DNA of 51,220 bases, taken from contig JAQSWN010000045.1 of the NCBI GenBank assembly GCA_029266615.1, positions 1-51,220 on the forward strand, read 5' to 3'. Of the stretch, positions 42,563-50,528 are shown in pieces. Source of the DNA: Polyangiaceae bacterium (lineage in GTDB: Bacteria > Myxococcota_A > Polyangia > Polyangiales > Polyangiaceae). Below the pieces are notes generated by a model. The model did no database searches. It was not told the DNA's origin and worked only from the letters and a program-made list of their open reading frames with translations. Position 1 is the stretch's first letter. Every line of letters begins with the position of its first letter. The translations under genes were made by a program, and so were the position numbers.

Positions 42563-43138
42563 ATGACTCAGCGAACGCAGAGCCGGCTCGCCCTAGAAGA
42601 AGCCGTCACTCGGGATGACTACGTCGCGGCGCGGGTAGCGCTCTTCCGCGTGCTCTACGGGGCTTTTCTCAGCAGCTCGCTTCAAGTGTGTAACCAAGCG
42701 CTGGGCCGTGCCGCCCGCGCGGTAGACGGCGGCCGGAGCCCCTGGATCGCCGAGCTCCTGGAGGATCCGATCGCGTGGGCGACGCAAAGGGGCCGCGTGA
42801 TGGGGCCGCTCCCGGCCGAGGAAACGCCGGCGCAAGTGGCGCTGCGCACGTCACTGGAGGCGCTGATCACGGCGACTGATTTTCTACACGACAGCGCGGT
42901 CGTGGCCCGGGCGTTCTGTGTCGCCATCGCCGCCGGCATCGAGGCCCAGGCGGACATGCACGTGGGCAACGAAGCGGAAGCGCGCGCGGTCCGAAAGCGT
43001 GAGTGGCTCGCGATCGCCCAGGACCTGCGCCAAGAGCACCTCGCGGACGTTCCCGACGCAGATCCGAACGCGGTCGAAGCCGCCCTCGGTGCCTGGCGGA
43101 TCGACGAGTACCTGCTGCGCCTCTCCACGCCGGCGTGA
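42563..43138 (+). CDS. Hypothetical cytoplasmic protein
   Basis: 191 residues, mainly helical (LALEEAVTRDDYVAARVALF, PAQVALRTSLEALITATDFL, VRKREWLAIAQDLRQEHLA). No signal peptide or membrane segment. It has one conserved-looking Cys (SLQVCNQALG) and one in VARAFCVAIAAG. I do not recognise the family. The coding bias agrees with neighbours, and it fills the gap before the AraC-type gene, ending 13 bp short of it, convergent. Confidence 0.7.
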   Translation: MTQRTQSRLALEEAVTRDDYVAARVALFRVLYGAFLSSSLQVCNQALGRAARAVDGGRSPWIAELLEDPIAWATQRGRVMGPLPAEETPAQVALRTSLEALITATDFLHDSAVVARAFCVAIAAGIEAQADMHVGNEAEARAVRKREWLAIAQDLRQEHLADVPDADPNAVEAALGAWRIDEYLLRLSTPA

Positions 43139-43151
43139 CAATCCGTCCGGT

Positions 43152-44027
43152 TCACGTCGCGAGCGGCATCGCGTAGTGAATGACCGAGTCAGGGCTGTCG
43201 TAGATGTACCCGGCCCCGTAAATCTCCAAGTCGGCCCCGTAGCTGTGCCGATACGGCGCTTGGGCGAGCCAGCTCCCGTAGGCGTAGCTCACGGTGTGGT
43301 CGAGCGCTTCGGTCCGGCCACGATGCTCGAAGCACGCGTAGGTGCTGGCCGGAACCTCCAGCGCGACCATACCGACGGGGAGCGAGCTCTCGCCCGTCAC
43401 CTCGATTGCGGCGTGGTACTCGAGCCGGTCCCCGCCGTCGGGCTCGTGACGAATGACTCCGTAGCAAACGCCGGGCACGCGATTCACGACCTCCGGCAGT
43501 CGGGGCAAAAAGCCGAACCACAGGGGCCCGAGCTGCTCGGCGACGTTGTTCTTTTCCGAGTCGGGTCCGTAGAAGAAGGTGCGTACGCCGACCAGCTGCA
43601 TCCGAGGTCGCTCCTGCAGCTCGGGGTGGAGCGAAACGTTTTGATTGATGTGGCGCAAGTACTCCGGGCCGAAGCGCGGCTTCTTCAAGAACAGGCTCTT
43701 GTCCCGCAGCGCGCGGTACTTCTGCGGAGTCATCCCGAACGCCTGCTTGAAGGCGCGGGCAAACGCCTCCTGCGACTCGAACCCGGCCAGTACCGCAATG
43801 TCCAAGATACGCAGGTCCGTCGTCAGCAGCCGCTCGAGTGACGCCGCCAGCCGGCGCGCGCGGATGTACGTCTTCAAAGTCTCACCCGTGAGCGACTTGA
43901 AGATGCGCTGGAAGTGCCACTGGCTGATGCCGGCGGCCTTGGCCACGTCGCCGAGCGCCACGTCTTCGTCCAGTCGACGCTCGATGTAGTCCACGCCTTG
44001 CTGAATGCGTTCGAGGTAGTAGCTCAA
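43152..44027 (-). CDS. AraC-family regulator with GyrI-like effector domain
   Basis: 291 residues from TTG 44027. The start lies in a 4-nt overlap with the upstream stop (TTGA); the open frame upstream is antisense-like sequence without family resemblance. N-terminal AraC/XylS double helix-turn-helix at about 7-105 (VALGDVAKAAGISQWHFQRI, ILDIAVLAGFESQEAFARAF, GMTPQKYRALR). C-terminal GyrI-like/effector-binding domain at about 125-290 (LVGVRTFFYGPD, IRHEPDGGDRLEYHAAIEVT). SoxS/Rob-type proteins of this layout sense small organic or toxic compounds. It is coupled to an NTF2-like gene and probably regulates locally. Confidence 0.92.
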   Translation of the reverse strand: MSYYLERIQQGVDYIERRLDEDVALGDVAKAAGISQWHFQRIFKSLTGETLKTYIRARRLAASLERLLTTDLRILDIAVLAGFESQEAFARAFKQAFGMTPQKYRALRDKSLFLKKPRFGPEYLRHINQNVSLHPELQERPRMQLVGVRTFFYGPDSEKNNVAEQLGPLWFGFLPRLPEVVNRVPGVCYGVIRHEPDGGDRLEYHAAIEVTGESSLPVGMVALEVPASTYACFEHRGRTEALDHTVSYAYGSWLAQAPYRHSYGADLEIYGAGYIYDSPDSVIHYAMPLAT

Positions 44028-44389
44028 GAAGGCTCGGGGGCGTCGAAGAAGACATTCATGGCGACGAGGCGCTGCTGGGCGTCGTACTCCCCATAGCTGA
44101 TGCCAGAGCCGAGCGCGACGCCAGCCGCGCTCAACATTCGCCAACACGCGACGCTGCGGTCGTGATGCGTGGAGAAGCTGTCCATCACGAAGCGAGTACC
44201 GGGCAGCTGGTCGTGGAACCCAGCCATCCACGCCAAAAGCTGGTCCCAACCGTGTGCTTCCGTCTGCGGGTCGCGGTACACACAGTCTGGCGCCAGGGTA
44301 TTCGCGAAGAGCGCACGCCGCTCGGCTTCCGTTGCGGCGTTCCACGAGCCAACGTAGCGTTCCCACACGGCTTTCGTGTCGTTTTTCAT
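44024..44389 (-). CDS. NTF2/SnoaL-like protein
   Basis: 121 residues. Begins MKNDTKAVWERYVGSWNAAT. The sequence of helix (WERYVGSWNAA), loop with ALFANTLAPDCVYRDPQTEA, LLAWMAGFHDQLPGTRFVMD and the strands SVACWRMLSAAGVALGSGIS and AMNVFFDAPEPS matches the SnoaL/NTF2-like cone fold. Such small pockets serve as polyketide cyclases, isomerases or ligand binders, so specific function is open. It overlaps the AraC-type regulator by 4 nt, so one transcript is likely. The pairing suggests a compound-handling module. Confidence 0.88.
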   Translation of the reverse strand: MKNDTKAVWERYVGSWNAATEAERRALFANTLAPDCVYRDPQTEAHGWDQLLAWMAGFHDQLPGTRFVMDSFSTHHDRSVACWRMLSAAGVALGSGISYGEYDAQQRLVAMNVFFDAPEPS

Positions 44390-44480
44390 GAGCCCAGGCT
44401 AGCGATCGAGGAGCCGCCGCTTCTGACATTTCGTGCGAAAGTGGCGCCTCGCACGCCAGGAACGAGCTACCTTCGGATTC

Positions 44481-44783
44481 ATGGCCCGAGCGCGCTTTCG
44501 GCTACAGGCGCTGCGCGCGCTGATCGCCGCCCTCATGCTCTGGGCGGCACCGGCCCGTCCCGCCAGCGCGGCGCCACTCTTGGAAGTGCCGGTGTTGGTC
44601 GTCGCGCACCGGGCGGCGTCACCCTCGGCCGCGTCTCACGTGACCGCCGAAGTGGCTGCGCCCAGCCTGCGCATGGCCCTCGCGATTCCGCGCAGGCAAA
44701 CGGGCCGCGTCCGGGCGCCTTCGCTTTCCGCGCGCGCTTTACGGTCGCCACGCTACCTGCTGAACTGCGCGCTCCTTCGTTGA
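44481..44783 (+). CDS. Small exported protein, Arg-rich N-terminus
   Basis: 100 residues from ATG 44481. N-terminal MARARFRLQALRALIAALML followed by WAAPARPASAAP reads as a signal peptide or membrane anchor. The mature part is Ala/Arg/Ser/Val-rich with no domain. Only the orientation, the plausible signal peptide and the tight spacing to the next small gene support it as real. It could still be non-coding. Confidence 0.4.
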   Translation: MARARFRLQALRALIAALMLWAAPARPASAAPLLEVPVLVVAHRAASPSAASHVTAEVAAPSLRMALAIPRRQTGRVRAPSLSARALRSPRYLLNCALLR

Positions 44784-44835
44784 ACGAAGCAGTGAGCCGA
44801 CGCTCGCTGCTTTTAACTTCAACCTAGGAGTCACG

Positions 44836-45039
44836 ATGTCGAGCTTCCCGCGTGCTCCGGCTCGGAGCCCGCTCCGTCGGATGTTGCGCTCGCTTTGGCG
44901 CTACGCCACGGCCGTTACCATGGCCGGAATGGCCCTCGCTCCGTTCGTGCCGCCGCCGCCACCACCGCCACCGCCAGCTGCGGAAATACGCGAAGCGGTT
45001 GGCGATCGACGCGGCAAGTCCGGTCGCCGCGTGCGTTAG
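44836..45039 (+). CDS. Small membrane protein with poly-Pro tail
   Basis: 67 residues from ATG 44836, which has a good AGGAG box 5 nt upstream. A basic N-terminus (MSSFPRAPARSPLRRMLRSL) is followed by a single helix (YATAVTMAGMALAPFV), then nine prolines and a charged tail. Likely anchored in the membrane with the tail outside or inside undetermined. Function unknown. It follows another small hydrophobic gene, and together they are reminiscent of small regulatory or toxin-like peptides, but nothing here shows that. Confidence 0.5.
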   Translation: MSSFPRAPARSPLRRMLRSLWRYATAVTMAGMALAPFVPPPPPPPPPAAEIREAVGDRRGKSGRRVR

Positions 45040-45154
45040 GCACCGCGGCGACCTCGTCCCAGCGTAGCAAGAAAGGTGAGGCGATTCGGCTGCGGCGGCC
45101 GCGACGTGGTGGTCGGCGCGAACGCCTTGGCACACCCTTCGCTACGGCATCGGT

Positions 45155-45820
45155 ATGACACCTCGCGGCGTCGAGCTCGCCACCATGAAGCTGCTGGAGC
45201 AGCGACAGCCGCGCACGGTTTGTCCGTCCGAGGTGGCCCGCCTCATCGATGCGGAGGGTTGGCGGAAATGGATGCCAGAGGTGCGTGCCGCCGCCCAACG
45301 GCTATCCAAACGTGGTCGCCTGGACGTGATGCAAAAGGGTAAGAAGGTGGACCCCACCGGAGCCCGCGGTCCCATCCGACTGCGCCTTGCGGCCGCGGCA
45401 GACGCCTATCGGCGCACGGATTTCCGTCTTCATCCAGAGCGGTACCGCGTCGGGCGTGGCGAGCAAGGGGTGCTCACCGCGGAGCCTTACAAGAGCGAGC
45501 TCCTGCCGCTGTGGCGCTTCAAGACGGAAGCCGACGCCAAAGCCTCCGTCAAGGCGCTGCTCGCCGCGTTCCGTCGCTACCGCCGCGACCAAGATTTCGT
45601 CGGCATGGACATGACGCGCAAGTTCGTGCAGATGGGCTTCACCCGCGCGCGTCGCTACGCCAATCACAAGAGCGGCCGCAAGTACGACGAGTCGGGCAGG
45701 GTCGCGCCGCGCGCTGAAGATCCGGGGAAAGCGCGCGCGGCCGCGGTCTTTTATCGGACCTGGCAAAAACTCGAGTCTGACGCCCGCTATCGTGCGGCAC
45801 GGGCCGCTTGGTCCAAGTAG
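45155..45820 (+). CDS. DUF3253-DUF4385 fusion protein
   Basis: 221 residues. The first part (about 8-78) matches the DUF3253 winged-helix pattern: CPSEVARLIDAEGWRKWMP, VRAAAQRLSKRGRLDVMQKG and GPIRLRL. The second (about 88-205) matches DUF4385: DFRLHPERYRVGRGEQGVL, AEPYKSELLPLWRFKTE, DFVGMDMTRKFVQMGFTRAR and RRYANHKSGRKYD. Both families are usually found alone. The joined form suggests they work on the same target, perhaps a nucleic acid given the basic surface, but no activity is known. Cytoplasmic. No operon partner is obvious. Confidence 0.82.
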   Translation: MTPRGVELATMKLLEQRQPRTVCPSEVARLIDAEGWRKWMPEVRAAAQRLSKRGRLDVMQKGKKVDPTGARGPIRLRLAAAADAYRRTDFRLHPERYRVGRGEQGVLTAEPYKSELLPLWRFKTEADAKASVKALLAAFRRYRRDQDFVGMDMTRKFVQMGFTRARRYANHKSGRKYDESGRVAPRAEDPGKARAAAVFYRTWQKLESDARYRAARAAWSK

Positions 45821-45880
45821 TCTTCAGCGTGGGAATTTCGGCCTATTGAAGCGGGCTGATGCCACGGCTACATCGCCAGG

Positions 45881-47023
45881 ATGATCAGAAGGGTCTTGTT
45901 CGCCTGCGCTTTTTGCCTGTCCGCGGCGTCGCTCGCCTCTGCCTGCGGCTCGGACGACGGCAAGAAAACGAGCCCGGACCGGCTACCGCCCGGCGGCGAT
46001 GGCGGACAGGGCATCGCCGGCGAGACCAACGTCGGTAACGCGCCGAGTGGCGGAAGTGGCGGAAGCGGCGGAAGCGCCGGGTCGGGCGCAGAGTTGGGCG
46101 GTGCCGGTGGTGACGCTGCGGAGCCCGGCGGCGCCGGTGGCGTACCGCCAACCGGGAGCGCGGGCGAGCCGCCAGTCGGCGGAGTCGGCGGAGTGGGTGG
46201 CGAAGGCAACGAGGGTGGGGCGGGTGGTAGTGGCGGCGAGGCTCCGACGGGCAATGTTCTCTACGCAACGTTCGGAACGAAGCTCGTTTGGCTCGAGCCA
46301 GACACGGGCAAGCTGCACGAGGTCGGCGACATGCGCTCCGCCGCAGGCGACGTGACGTATTCCGAGGTCCTCCTCGCCTATGGCAACGTCCCGGGCGAGG
46401 CGAGGATCATCACGCCCCGCTACGACTCGACCGCCAATCGCCCGCCACCCGAGCTAGGCAAGCTGGACCTTTGCACCGGCGTGGTCAGCGAGCTGACGCC
46501 TTTGACGCGCGTTCCCACCGCGCCAACCGCGATCGAAGGCCTTGCGCGCCACCCGAACGGCACTTGGTACATCGCGACCGGCACCTACCCGGCGGGCGTG
46601 ATGCAGAACATCTCCGACAAGCTCGGCACGTTGAACGCCGCGACGAGCGTCGTCACGGACCTGGCAGGAATGGTCGACACCCTACAAAACGACATCGACG
46701 CGATGACGTTCGTCGGTACCACGATGTACGCCATGGACGTGTCGACCGGTACCTCCCAGATCGAGCTGGTCACCGCCAATTTGACGACCGGCGCGGTCAC
46801 GAGCCTCGCGACAGAGGCTTCTGCGAGCGCGGCAGCGACGCCGCTGCGCCTCGCGTACGACGGAACGCGGAGCAAGGCGTACTCGTGGCGTCAATCCGAC
46901 CGCAACCTGCTGGAGCTCAGCTTGGTGAACGGGGCCGTCACTCCCATCGCCGAAACCCACGGCATCAACGTGTATCCCGGCGAGTCCGTTCAAGGCTTCA
47001 CCTCTGCGCCGGTTTGCCCATAG
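45881..47023 (+). CDS. Gly-rich lipoprotein with beta-propeller-like core
   Basis: 380 residues. Lipobox A-S-A-C22 after MIRRVLFACAFCLSAASLAS. A Gly/Ser/Ala-rich linker extends to about residue 125. The core is built of short beta repeats (NVLYATFGTKLVWLEPDTGK, KLGTLNAATSVVTDLAGM, ELVTANLTTGAVTSLATE, NLLELSLVNGAVTPIAET) that alternate a value and an attribution, as in secreted propeller proteins with a surface role. Ends in PVCP. Substrate unknown. It is convergent with the lipoprotein at 47150. Confidence 0.78.
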   Translation: MIRRVLFACAFCLSAASLASACGSDDGKKTSPDRLPPGGDGGQGIAGETNVGNAPSGGSGGSGGSAGSGAELGGAGGDAAEPGGAGGVPPTGSAGEPPVGGVGGVGGEGNEGGAGGSGGEAPTGNVLYATFGTKLVWLEPDTGKLHEVGDMRSAAGDVTYSEVLLAYGNVPGEARIITPRYDSTANRPPPELGKLDLCTGVVSELTPLTRVPTAPTAIEGLARHPNGTWYIATGTYPAGVMQNISDKLGTLNAATSVVTDLAGMVDTLQNDIDAMTFVGTTMYAMDVSTGTSQIELVTANLTTGAVTSLATEASASAAATPLRLAYDGTRSKAYSWRQSDRNLLELSLVNGAVTPIAETHGINVYPGESVQGFTSAPVCP

Positions 47024-47075
47024 CCGCTCGTGGCCCGGCGTGAAAGCGCGCTCAGCTTAGGGGAGGCCAGGTTAC

Positions 47076-47095
47076 GGGCGCGCAGCTGCGCGCCC
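47076..47095. terminator. Perfect 20-bp palindrome between convergent lipoprotein genes
   Basis: GGGCGCGCAGCTGCGCGCCC is a perfect inverted repeat, 52 bp after one stop and 54 bp before the other. It can fold into an 8-bp GC stem with an AGCU loop on either strand and so terminate both genes. It resembles the palindrome at 12509-12528. Confidence 0.5.
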
Positions 47096-47149
47096 ACCAG
47101 CGCCTGAGAGCTGGACTTCCAAGCTCGGGAATGAGTGAGGCCGTGGGCC

Positions 47150-47752
47150 TTAGTTGTTCGTGCAAGCCCACATGGAGTTCCCGATGCCGGGCGGGTTGTT
47201 GCAGACGCAGTCGCGTGGCGCATAGCGGCAGGTCAGGAGATTGGCGAGGCCGGAGCACGCCGTCGCGTTGCTTGGAGCATTGTTCGGACACGTCGCGGGG
47301 TTACTGGGTGCGCCGCCTTCTCCGCCCACACCTCCTTCGCCGCCGACGGAGCCTTCACCGCTCGCACCACCTTCACCGCCGGCGCCGCCGAGCGACGGAT
47401 CGCCGCCGGTTCCCTGGCCACCCTCGCCGTCTGCGCCACTCGCTCCCATGACACCGCCTGCGCCCGTGTCGCCGCCCTGTCCGGGGCTGCCGGCAGCGGC
47501 TGGTTCGTCGCCCGTGCCGGCTTGGCCCGTGTCGCCGCCGGAGGACGCGCCGGCCGCAGCCGTACCGCCTTTGCCGCCCCCGCCGTTGCCGCCCGCCGAC
47601 GTGCCTCCGTTGCTGTTGCCGGCACTTCCGGCGCTGCCGCCCGTGCCGCCGCTACCGGCTTGGCCGCTCGGCTCGCTGTCGTCATCACCGCATGCGGCCA
47701 CCAAAGAGCTTCCAAGAACCACGAGAGCAACAACGTGAGTCAACTTTTTCAT
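47150..47752 (-). CDS. Gly-rich lipoprotein with short Cys-rich domain
   Basis: 200 residues. Lipobox L-V-A-A-C21, then an acidic patch and about 130 residues of Gly/Ala/Ser-rich low complexity. The last 45 residues hold six cysteines (PATCPNN, ATACSG, LLTCRYAPRDCVCNN, WACTNN), suggesting a small disulphide-rich surface module on a long flexible stalk. The function is unknown. Similar Cys-rich tails occur on myxobacterial envelope proteins. A 211-bp gap upstream should contain its promoter; I cannot place boxes in it. Confidence 0.72.
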   Translation of the reverse strand: MKKLTHVVALVVLGSSLVAACGDDDSEPSGQAGSGGTGGSAGSAGNSNGGTSAGGNGGGGKGGTAAAGASSGGDTGQAGTGDEPAAAGSPGQGGDTGAGGVMGASGADGEGGQGTGGDPSLGGAGGEGGASGEGSVGGEGGVGGEGGAPSNPATCPNNAPSNATACSGLANLLTCRYAPRDCVCNNPPGIGNSMWACTNN

Positions 47753-47963
47753 GAGCGATCCTCAATCCGCCGAACGAGATATTCAGTTGCTCTATCAGTG
47801 TCGCGAGCCGTGCCGTCCGCGTCACCTCGCTCTTCACGACTCACATTTATGACGATGGCTGACGGTCGCAGCGCGCGTCCAGTCGCGGCATCGGCGTCCA
47901 CGAGGAAAATTCTCCCATCGCGGCGGTACAGCGCTGACGAGAAGCGAGCGTTGCCTCTTCAGC

Positions 47964-48725
47964 TCACGTCGCGGCGCCTACCCACACCGAGAGGTCATGA
48001 AGCGCCTCGAAACCAGACTCGACCGCCGCGAGAAGGTGCGCGTCGCGTTCGTAGCCAACGAGCGGTAGATCGGGAACCAGAGCGCGCGCGGCCCGCACGC
48101 AACCGGGAAACAGCTGCGCAGGCTCTCGGGTCGCGCTGAAAACGTTCGAAAGACCGACCGCGCGAGCGCTTCGATTCAATGCTGCGGTGGCCACGGGCTC
48201 GCCATCGCAGCTGCCCAGCAGGAAATGAAAGTCGCCCCGCTCCAGCAAGCTCGGGCGGAAAACGGAGTCGAGTGGACGAGCCTCTTCGTTATCGGAGACG
48301 CCCCGCCACGTGCGCTCCCAAGTCTGCAGCTCCGCGGGCGTGGCCACGACTGTCCACCGCACATCCGTGTGCGCCGGTGGAGTCGGTCGGCCTGGAGCGC
48401 GGAAGATCCAAGTTGCGTGAAACAACACTTGCAAACCCAGCGGGGCCAGGCTCAAGCAACGAAACGAGTCTTTCACGCCAGAACCCGCACCGCCAGCAAT
48501 CAACCCGCGGATCGCCTGGACTTGCGTCGCCTCGTCGTCATCCGTTAGCGTGATTAGGTTCGACATGTACGGGGGCATTCGGCGCCGGTTGACCCAGTAC
48601 GCCCGATGATGCTCCCCCGGGACGCCGTGCGCTTCACACATTGCGTCGTACCAGTGCACGTTGCTTTCGATCGCCAGCTCGACCTTCTCGCGGGTGTTCA
48701 CGACGAGGCTTTCTACTCTCTCCAA
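47964..48725 (-). CDS. GNAT-family N-acetyltransferase
   Basis: 253 residues from TTG 48725; GTG 48701 is an alternative start. The N-terminal 100 residues (VHWYDAMCEAHGVPGEHHRA, LITLTDDDEATQVQAIRGLI) form an extra domain. The GNAT fold follows in the C-terminal half: FHFLLGSCDGEPVATAALNR, AVGLSNVFSATREPAQLFPG and LPLVGYERDAHLLAAVESGF. The canonical Q/R-x-x-G-x-G acetyl-CoA loop is weak, so the acceptor and activity are uncertain. A small inverted repeat CTCTCC-AAA-GGAGAG lies over the start (48718-48732). Confidence 0.75.
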   Translation of the reverse strand: MERVESLVVNTREKVELAIESNVHWYDAMCEAHGVPGEHHRAYWVNRRRMPPYMSNLITLTDDDEATQVQAIRGLIAGGAGSGVKDSFRCLSLAPLGLQVLFHATWIFRAPGRPTPPAHTDVRWTVVATPAELQTWERTWRGVSDNEEARPLDSVFRPSLLERGDFHFLLGSCDGEPVATAALNRSARAVGLSNVFSATREPAQLFPGCVRAARALVPDLPLVGYERDAHLLAAVESGFEALHDLSVWVGAAT

Positions 48726-48779
48726 AGGAGAGGGGGAATGGCTCAGGCGCGCGTCGCCGCTTCGCCCGCCTGCCCTCGG

Positions 48780-49475
48780 TTAGAGGCGCTCGCCGCCGGC
48801 CTGCAAAACCGCGCTCATTCGGTCAATCAGGGCCGAGAAGTCCGCGTCGTTCCGAAAGCGCCGGCTCCGCTGCACCCGCGCCCTCAGCCAACCGATGGCG
48901 GCGTCGTGACCCAACCCGGCGCGGCGCCGCACGGCGTCGTACTTATCGAGGAGGATGATCAGCTTCTCCGCGCGATCGAACGCCAGATTGTCACCGAAGG
49001 GGCGAGAAAAGCGCTGGTCGGGGGCGACGATAGCGCCCGGATTCACCTCCTCGAGTAAGTGGTGCGTGGCCGCCGCCGCGACGACCTCGCTGGGCGCGCC
49101 GCTCTCTTCCAAGATCTCCAAGGTCCAGCCGCTGTGCAGGTTCCAAAAAGCACGAATGGGCGCCTCGAGATCCAAACCGAGCTCACGGAGGGCCTGCCGC
49201 CGCGATTCTGCGTCGTTCGGAAAGTGAGCGCTCAAAAACTGCGCCACGGATTGCTGATCGTCGCGCACTCCTTCGACCGCGAAGATGTCGATGATGATGC
49301 ACTGGCCGCGTTCGTCCGCGCGCGCCGGCCCGGTTTTGCCGATGTCCGAAAATAAGCAACCGAGCACGACGATGCGCCGCTCGACCTCGCTGAAAGCTTC
49401 AAGCGTCCCGGCCACGCTGTCGAACAGCACGCGCGCCATCGACGCCATGCGTTCGCTATCCCGCACCGGGCGCAA
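48780..49475 (-). CDS. HD-domain-like protein with altered metal motif
   Basis: 231 residues from TTG 49475; ATG 49448 is a shorter alternative. The order RDSERMASMARVLFDSV, RRIVVLGCLFSDIGKTG, HSGWTLEILEESGAPSEVVA, AAATHHLLEEVNPGAIV and AEKLIILLDKYDAVRRRAG follows HD/HD-GYP phosphohydrolases. The usual His-Asp pair reads Ser-Asp here (FSDIGK), which may reduce or abolish metal binding unless the later HH supplies it. It may act on a cyclic or modified nucleotide, or it may be a non-catalytic binder. Positioned before two GNAT genes, with no shared transcript evident. Confidence 0.78.
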   Translation of the reverse strand: MRPVRDSERMASMARVLFDSVAGTLEAFSEVERRIVVLGCLFSDIGKTGPARADERGQCIIIDIFAVEGVRDDQQSVAQFLSAHFPNDAESRRQALRELGLDLEAPIRAFWNLHSGWTLEILEESGAPSEVVAAAATHHLLEEVNPGAIVAPDQRFSRPFGDNLAFDRAEKLIILLDKYDAVRRRAGLGHDAAIGWLRARVQRSRRFRNDADFSALIDRMSAVLQAGGERL

Positions 49476-49545
49476 ATCGCGCTCAGTGGCTTTAGAGCCT
49501 CTCCGCTGCTCACTCGCTTACTCTAGCCGCCGGCGCGCTCCGAAT

Positions 49546-50073
49546 CTACGCTCGGGCGGCGCGTTCCCAGCGCATGACCACGCGTCGCGCCGGATCCAGC
49601 CCGCGCTCGGCCTCCGCTTCGACGAGACGCGAGAGCTCCGCACGGAGGTCCGCCGGGCTGAGCTCCTTGAAGCCGAGCCGGGCGTAAAAGGGCATGTTGA
49701 AGGGCGCGTCGCGAAATGTGGTGAGCGTGAGCTCCGCGTATCGCTGCCGATCCGCCCAATCGCACACCGCGGTTACGAGGCGTGTGCCCAAGCCTTGGCG
49801 ACCGTGGCTCGGGTGAACGCCGAGCTCCTCCAAGTGGGGCAGCCCCGACGGCAACAGCTCGACATGCGCAAAACCCACCGGCGTCTCTCCCGTGAGCGCG
49901 ACCCACAGCCGCCCGCCTTGCAGCGCTTCCCGAAAACGCCGTTCGGAGGTCGTCTCGCTCAGTACCGATTCTGGCGCGTAGGGCGCGAGCAAAGCGCTCG
50001 CCGCGAGCTGGATGACCGGCAAAAACGGCAAATCTTGCGACCGCGCCGCGCTGATTCGGTAGGTCGGTCGCAT
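49546..50073 (-). CDS. GNAT-family N-acetyltransferase
   Basis: 175 residues from ATG 50073 (MRPTYRISAARSQDLPFLP); the longer frame to 50259 is Arg-rich and not family-like. The acetyl-CoA-binding motif A is typical: LEELGVHPSHGRQGLGTRLV with R92-Q-G-L-G96. LWVALTGETPVGFAHVELL precedes it and ELTLTTFRDAPFNMPFYARLGF follows, as in small cytosolic acetyltransferases of the RimI-like class. The acceptor is not known. It lies 250 bp before the tRNA gene on the opposite strand. Confidence 0.92.
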   Translation of the reverse strand: MRPTYRISAARSQDLPFLPVIQLAASALLAPYAPESVLSETTSERRFREALQGGRLWVALTGETPVGFAHVELLPSGLPHLEELGVHPSHGRQGLGTRLVTAVCDWADRQRYAELTLTTFRDAPFNMPFYARLGFKELSPADLRAELSRLVEAEAERGLDPARRVVMRWERAARA

Positions 50074-50323
50074 GTCTGTCTCTGCAACTGCATGGGACGC
50101 ACCACGCCCCTTGTCCAGCCCGACGGCCGCCACGCAAACGCAACCGCCGGCGGTGACCGATAGCGGCAGCCACCCGCCGCGCCGTCGTGCCCCACGCGCC
50201 CGCCTTGTCCATCGAAGCCGCCTCCCGTCGCAACGCCCCCTCAATTTCAGCCGATCCACGCGCGCTTCGCGTCCGGGCTGGACGACCCGCGCCCCCCCGC
50301 GCTATGCCTCCCGCCTCCTCATC

Positions 50324-50405
50324 GCACGAGTGGCGGAATTGGCAGACGCGCCGGATTTAGGTTCCGGTACCGCAAGGTGTGGGGGTTCAAGTCCCTCCTC
50401 GTGCA
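50324..50405 (+). tRNA. tRNA-Leu (anticodon UAG)
   Basis: Acceptor stem GCACGAG (50324-50330) pairs with CTCGTGC (50398-50404); the discriminator is A50405. The anticodon arm is CCGGA-TTTAGGT-TCCGG (50351-50367) with TAG at 50358-50360, which reads CUA and other CUN leucine codons. The long variable arm and the T-arm GGTTCAAGT fit a class II leucine tRNA. The gene-encoded 3' end is A-C-C-G, so CCA is added after transcription. Two GC stem-loops follow at 50414-50455. No close -10/-35 could be assigned; TATGCC at 50303 is the best guess. Confidence 0.96.
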
Positions 50406-50413
50406 CCGGTCAC

Positions 50414-50455
50414 CGGGGACTTCGTCCCCGCCCCGCTGAAGTGAATTCAGCGGGG
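50414..50455 (+). terminator. Double GC hairpin after tRNA-Leu
   Basis: Hairpin 1: CGGGGAC (50414-50420), loop TTC, GTCCCCG (50424-50430). Hairpin 2: CCCCGCTGAA (50431-50440), loop GTGAA, TTCAGCGGGG (50446-50455), a perfect 10-bp stem. The stems are back to back, 8 nt after the tRNA. No T-tract follows, so it may be a Rho-type or processing signal. Confidence 0.5.
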
Positions 50456-50528
50456 CCCCACCCCTGACTTTTGGGTCCCTTCCCAAAAGCAAACGACGTG
50501 GCGAGGCGTGCGTGCACTCGGCTTGGGT

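Noticed and set aside
50072..50467. Plus-strand open frame across the tRNA gene
   Set aside because: It reads through the tRNA and hairpins and has no domain pattern.
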